A stretch of DNA of 64,000 bases from Polytrichum commune. Its lineage: Eukaryota > Streptophyta > Polytrichopsida > Polytrichales > Polytrichaceae. Where the stretch lies: NCBI GenBank assembly GCA_950295325.1, contig OX485805.1, forward strand, positions 32,971,501-33,035,500. Reading direction: 5' to 3'. Shown one piece after another: positions 57,928 to 64,000 of the stretch (positions within the stretch are counted from its first letter, which is position 1; each line of letters starts with the position of its first letter). The translations under genes were made by a program, and so were the position numbers. The notes under the pieces were generated by a model. That model ran no database searches and was not told the DNA's origin. It saw only the letters and a program-made list of their open reading frames with translations.

Positions 57928-60489
57928 CAATTTCTTCAAGTGCATGATTTTCATTGGTTGATTGTTTGGGGAATGTGGAGTTTGTGCATATACTTTGTAG
58001 GATATGAAGCATTTGTTTTAGATAAGTAGGTCGGTGAGAGGGAATTATCACATACGAGCATACTTCTCATTCACCCAATCAACAAGCCTTGGAATTATAT
58101 GTACAATGGAGGTTACGTTAATATTTTTTGATAATAGAATTAGCTTTTAAGATCCCGAATTAGTAAAATCAAAAGTTCTTGAGATGGATACGCCACAAAC
58201 ATGTAGAGGGTCGGTTTCTAACATGAATGGATGAAAGGTATGTTCGTATGCAACATTTTTCTTTTAGGCATATACATCCCCTTCCAATTGTGTTGACAAT
58301 TCTAAGTTCAACTTAGAATGACGAATTTTGAGCATGGAGTAAAATCTCATTTGAACATACATTTTTCTAGTGTCCCTTCTTAATTCAAACCTAATCACAT
58401 GTTACTGCAATATGGATGTCTAATCAAGATAAGTAACCATGAATCTCATGATTTTAAAGTCATTTGTAAGGTCATCGGATACAAGATATTTATCATGTAA
58501 CTTTGATGAACATTTTAATGGGCACCGCGTTTACATGTCCAAAGGAAGATTCTCTTTGGGCTCGAATAAATATGAAAGAAGCCTAAGAGTTGTACCTACT
58601 CTAGCCCATGGTTTTTAATTCAACCACTACCACCTTTTGAATTTTAAACAAGAGGTAGTGAGGAGCAAGGGGATATATCTCTCTCCACTTTCGAGATGTT
58701 GGGCACTGGTTGAGTCTCTCCAATAGCTTGAGATAGGACTCTAAGCTTTAGAGATAGAATTCTATGCAAGGTCGTGAATAGGTGAAAGTCAATTGTGTCC
58801 TCTTCCTTAGGGCTCAACTTGAAGATCATCTTGCAACACCAAAGCCATGTTAGTGTAAGGTGTTATGTAAAGGTGTTAAGTACATAAAAAAAATTAAAGA
58901 TTTTAAAAATAGAGTGAGTTTTCCATTTATTCTCTTTCATGTCAGCGGCAATGGTTACTTAAGTTTCAATGATGGTCAAAAGAGACCATGTTTGTTGCAT
59001 CTCTATTACCTCTTGCTTTGGAGTGTGCAAATGTAATGAAGTGGACACCCACACATTCACATTAACAGGAGTGCACAATTTGTATGAACCTACATTCAGT
59101 GTGAAGTGTGCATGATATCTCATAATTAAGTAAATTGGATTAATCCATGATTACAATATGCTTGAGTAGTATGGACAAATTCATTGGTATGTTGTACATT
59201 GTGGGCATAATTTAATATTGAGATTTAACATTTTCTCACTCATAATATAGATTCAACATGAGAAATAATATATTAGTGTTGTACAACATATTTTGATATT
59301 ACAAGATTCAAATAAACATCAAGGTTTCACGTATTCCTTACAATGTTGAAACAAATTGAAAGTGAAACGGCGAATCCATCCCTAGAATTAAGTCGATAGA
59401 ACAAATTTGAGTAATATCCAATTTCAGTTAAATATAAGTTCAATTTGATAACTCTGAAACCTAGACACTTTGGCACGAAGGAAGCGCACTAGAACACTAG
59501 TGGCTTTGTTCATGGTGCAAACTTATGCAAATTGACAATGCCTGGAGTGCACATGAAATACACTTGAGCAGACACTTGCCAACAGTGTACCAAAGCAAGA
59601 ATTTGGTAGAGGAGAGGTAAGCTAGGCATACCCAAAACCAACACAATGCACCAGTGTCATTCTTCGAAGCCCCCAAATGTATAATTTGTACCTTAGTTTT
59701 GGACATAGGTACTTTATCAAGTGCAAGAGGAGACTTGTTCAGCTTCTGTGTCTCTGACTCAGGAGTCAGGACTTTCCTGCCAAGTCACCAACGCTCTGGT
59801 TTTCCCATGGTACTTGGGTGGGTACACAATTTGCTTTCAAGAATCTGGGTACACATAGTCTGCTTGTAGGGTACAAAATTTGCTTGGAAATTCAGACTTC
59901 ACCAAGGTGCAAACAATTTGACATTGCAATTTGGTTTCATAGTTCTCTAAGTATTCACAAGATTTTCCTACCAAATTATTGTAGCATTTATAAAATCCTG
60001 TGCAATGTCGGCAATTCTTGAAGATCTTGAATGTAGGTAATGAATTTCCTAAATGTCTTGAGTCAACAGATTTAGAAACTTATCTCAGCAAAAACCCAGT
60101 TACTATAACATCATTCAACCCCAGGCCAAGGGATCCTTTTGGAGGCATCAAAAGCCTGGAACTGGGGAACAATGGGCCATGACATGCATCTTTAGCCTGA
60201 ATCTTATATACACAAGCTTCATCTGACCACGGTAGTCACTAAAGCCCAAGGAAAAAGTTGTTTCCCACTATTTCCTTAGGATAAAATAGGGACAAACTTT
60301 TCCCTAAAGCTGGGAACACAGTCATACAAAGGAAAGGAATGCTCAAACGTGTCAAATTTGCTATAGGTATGGTAGATAGTGTAAAAGCTGATTCTGTGTG
60401 AACCCAGCTCCACCTGAATAATGTGCAGATCTGGTTCCGATATATTTCTCAATGAATAATATGAAGTCTGAAAGTTTTAGGGTCATGGC
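57928..60489. other. intergenic, including a family G copy and the mTERF 3' flank
   Basis: 58036-58260 begins GAGAGGGAATTATCACATAC and resembles the family G element at 39392-39635. The remainder up to about 59500 is AT-rich without features. The part next to 60490 should include the 3' untranslated region of the mTERF gene. No protein gene is supported. Confidence 0.45.
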
Positions 60490-63400
60490 TCACAGAGTTG
60501 GAATGAGCATTCGACCAAATCCCAGAAATTCTGCAGCAAACTCATCATCATTTTTTGCTAACATAGATTTGAGATCACAACTAATTTGTCGGCGTTCTAT
60601 TACTCTAGCCCTAGGAATAATCCTTTTCTCCAATGAGTAGCTGAAATACCGTGGGTATTCCACAACCTCGTAGACTTGCCTGCCCATTGAGTTCACAAGA
60701 AATTGGAGTTTGGGTTTCAAAACAGGTTCAACATTGTAGCCTAGTAAAGGTGGGAACTTGTATACCATCCTTGCAATGTTGTTCTTGGATATGTTCCACG
60801 TCCGCAGGTACTCCATCCTGTCCACAAACAAAGAAACCCATGTTCACTGTAATGCATGAAAATATGGCAAGAGAAGACTTTCTAGTGCAAGACAAAACGG
60901 CAATCATCATCCATGTAATTTTCCGACTTGGTGTAAAATTTACAGATCTCCCACTTCCATTGGCGGAAGAAACATGCAGAATATGAGTCAACATTTGGGT
61001 GTAGAACAAACCTCCAAAGGTCTACAAAGCTTTGAATAGGTACAGGGGAGAAAATTTGAGCCAACTCGGCCACTATCCTTACTTCTTTATTGTCAATCAG
61101 CTACTCATTGAATTGCTTTGGTTATTACTTGTACTTTTATGATATTTTTCTTCTGATATATAGTTCACTGAGTTCCATTTTATTTCAACAATTTAGGGAA
61201 TGAACTGGGTCATCTGTAACTGCCTAGTTGCTGGATCTCTCTGTTCATTGGCTTCAATTCATAATTATTGACACCTTGCTCACAAGTTTCCAGGGTTTCT
61301 GTAGGGACTTTTGATGCACGTGCAGATTGAGCACACACTTGACTTCACTATGGGTTTCATATAAAAAATAAACTATACCTAGATATCTTAATTTCCCATG
61401 TATCGGATCTACTTCTGTCTCACATAGGCATCAAACTCTGACGAGCTATACAACTTTCTGGAAATTGTGCACTAATCCGTTTTCTAACACTATTGGAGAT
61501 GACCACAACAACTGAGAACCTGCATTGAAAAGAGAGTTAATATACCAATAGAACAAAGGGTGGCTTAAACCCAAGGCCTTAACTTGGATCCCATGGGAAC
61601 TCTGAGGTTGAACTGGCCACAGCTGAAAAGTGCTTGGATGTTTCACCTTCACAACACTTGATTCCTGGTGCTTATGATTTATGGTCCACCCAATCAGAGT
61701 GGGAGTATCTAGGTAAGCCAGATATTTTTAGGCAACCATGTGGCAGCCTATGGGCTTGCCCTTGGGGGAGATTAGGTGCCAGCTGGCTTGTCCGTGCATG
61801 TTTGAAAGGAGGCAAGTAGTCTTTAAGGGTTTTCTATTCTTGCCATTTTCGTATAAGGATTACATAAAGGATTAGAATCACTTTAAAGATGAAGCAACAC
61901 CAAAATTCACACTGGTGGGCCAACATTGGAGTTATTTCTTTCTCCAATAGAAACAATAACTAACCTGGGCTGCAGAGAGTCCTTCACACTCATTGAGAGC
62001 ATCTCTGGAAACATGCGCACAACCCTCTGCATGAGTTCGTCCTTGATTCCCAGGTCCTCCAAGAACTGCACCTTTGTCTCCAAGGTTTCAGAAACATCAG
62101 ATGCAAACACCTCGGGTGACCTCTTCAACATACCACCCATGTCTTTTGGGTCCACACCCAGCTTTGACAGAAAGCCCACCACCTGTTTCATTGAGCAAGT
62201 AAGAAGGCTGTAAAGATAAATTTCAGTCTGCAGGATTCTGATGGCTGATGAGAATGGCAACACCTAGGTAAAGAGAAGAGAAGAGAAGAAGCAAGGCAGA
62301 ACTCATACCTCGTTAAACTCCTCATGTGTGCGAATCAGTAATTGGGGACTGCAACCTATTACCCGACCCAACCTCTTGCTTTTCACCCCGAGCTCGTTCA
62401 TGCGATCAACCATTGGCTGCATGGTCCTGGTAGTCGAGCATCCCACCAATTGGGGACATCTGGTGATTGATAAATCGACCTCTTTTTGTGGAACCTTACA
62501 CCAACATTCAAGAGAAGTCAAACTCTTGCAAAGCCCAGAATTGGGTATTATACCTCTCAGTGAAATGACTTCTCCAGCACTCTATAACCAAGGAACATAT
62601 AATGGCCAAGTAATCAATAAATTGACCAAGTAATCAATAAAATGGCTATGATGGGACACCTTAATTGAGAAGAGGAAGTCCACAAGATCTTTGACATTAT
62701 TTTGTGCACTGCGGCTGAGAATCCATGGGTATCTAGAGACCATTTTCCCCAAATTTCTTGCGGGGACACCAACCTGCAGCAAGTGCTAGAATATAAATAA
62801 TAGAGAAGATAGAAAGCCTTCAACCAGGATGATAATAGGTTCACTAGAGTTTCAGTTCAAAACTCCTTAAGTTTACCTTGGTTAAAGTTCTTGCTCGCTT
62901 CTTCAGATCTTGATTAATATCACACAAAAGGACTGGTGGATACAACAAGACCACTTGGCCAACAGCATCTGCCGACACCCCCATACTCTCCAGGAAATCA
63001 AGAACAGGTCTAAGTTCGGTGTCCAAGCCTTGAAGAAAAATTTTCGGAAAGTTTTCAATAAGACGAGCAACTGCAAATGGTGTCGAGTGAAGCAAAGCAA
63101 CACCCCCTCGCTGAGCTTCTATCTGCAAGAGGCTTGAAGAGAGACAGCACCCCAGAATAAGTGGAATCCCCAGTTGCCACATGTGACCACAAACTAGGAA
63201 CCTAAGACCGGGAATCAACTTCAAACACAAATCTTGAATGGTAATATCTAAGCCAAAAGGCAGGCATCTATTTCCATGAAGTCCCTTACTAATTAGAACC
63301 CAGAAATCCTCAACTGCAGATAGCAAGTGTATTCCAACAAGAAACCTTGTACATCAGACAATCCACAAATTACAATAAATAGAGACAGGGGTGATGCAGA

Positions 63401-64000
63401 TCCCCAATGTAGAACTAAATGCACAGGCATACAAAATGAGATTTATGTTCAAAAAACATATCAACCATTTGAAGGGTGTGAACTGATCTAAAACTGTAGT
63501 TTCAACCTCAAATAGTGTCGAGATGCAGAGTAACACCGAGACTGCAGATGCTGTGGACACAAGTCTGATGCAGTAACTTCCAACATTTTCAAAAATAAAT
63601 AACAGATGAATAAGATGCTCAGGCTAGACTAGAAGAATGTGCCAAAACCTTTTCAAAGAAGGAGAGCGTATGTTGCAGGTCCTCGTCTGCAGCGACCGAG
63701 AGGCGCATCATCATTTGGTGTACTTTGCGCTCCAGCGCTTCCCCATTAACTTTGGATTTCTCCAAAACCTCCCGTAAGAAATTGACCTGACAATCTCCAG
63801 ATGAACTCATAAGAAACTCTGAACCTCCATCTTGAGGTGAAACATGTGAGACTTGATCTGAGGTGGGAAGAAGAGAGGACTACTGACCTTCTTAAGGAAT
63901 TCTGGAAGGGATGAACCGGAAAGGACATAAGAGATTCGAGAGATATTCTGCGCCCGCACTCCCACGCTTTCGAGCACTACTACCCACTGCTCTTGTCGAC
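60490..64000 (-). CDS. mTERF family protein, 5' end outside the window
   Basis: mTERF proteins are helical-repeat nucleic acid-binding proteins of mitochondria or chloroplasts, acting in transcription, splicing or ribosome assembly. Exons: >64000-63888, 63786-63649, 63122-62877, 62773-62660, 62494-62309, 62182-61965, 60817-60490; all junctions keep phase and give 446 residues. Repeats about 35 residues long show the family pattern of a proline near the end of the first helix and an L-x-x-LG(V/I) turn: VLESVGV, FLESMGVSADAVGQVVLLYPPVLL, VGVPARNLGKMVSRYPWIL, MNELGVKSKRLGRVIGCSPQL, LSKLGVDPKDMGGMLKRSPEV, LEDLGIKDELMQRVVRMFPEM, RMVYKFPPLLGYNVE. The C-terminal EYPRYFSYSLEKRIIPRARV block resembles mTERF2/5-type plant members. 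The organelle-targeting N terminus is not visible, so destination and exact subfamily are not assigned. No defect seen. Confidence 0.92.

Overview
The window is nuclear DNA from a land plant. The evidence is plant-type gene families (a type II membrane pectin-type methyltransferase, a UBP27-type ubiquitin protease, Mo25 and an mTERF protein), GT-AG introns mostly of 100-600 bases, and plant-type transposons (CACTA, Stowaway, MULE-type MITE, tRNA-derived SINE). The short introns and modest gene size would fit a seed-free plant, but the sequence alone does not identify the species. No bacterial, viral, organellar or CRISPR features were seen.

Four protein genes could be rebuilt, all on the minus strand. 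(1) A putative methyltransferase of the DUF248/PMT family lies at 2506-5684; its first codons probably come from an upstream micro-exon. (2) A UBP27/USP30-like deubiquitinase with a membrane anchor lies at 42790-47722 in 11 exons, 760 residues. (3) An intronless Mo25 scaffold gene lies at 51803-52846, 347 residues. (4) The 3' seven exons of an mTERF gene lie at 60490-64000 and run off the right edge. Every exon junction given keeps phase and matches family sequence. The genes belong to unrelated pathways (Golgi wall matrix methylation, mitochondrial outer membrane deubiquitination, kinase scaffolding, organelle nucleic acid binding); nothing suggests a cluster.

The stretch between genes 1 and 2 (about 8-42 kb) and the stretch from 53.7 to 60 kb are transposon and repeat territory. 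They contain: a complete-ended CACTA element (13744-17713) with a decayed TNP2-type gene, a nested 413-base MITE and an internal tandem duplication; decayed Ty3/gypsy pol pieces (19.1-21.5 kb); a Tc1-like element with long terminal inverted repeats (about 31.94-33.38 kb); a pogo-like transposase scrap; a Stowaway MITE; two retroposons with clear target-site duplications (35042-35163 and 57540-57916); at least four further small repeat families with several copies each; and three loci bearing arrays of 46-base units built on a 28-base palindrome.

I found no convincing undescribed system. The most unusual signals are the palindrome arrays, the retroposon whose empty site is preserved in an inverted-repeat partner, the Tc1-like element, and in the UBP27-like gene two large insertions and a weak splice donor next to a (CT)n tract.
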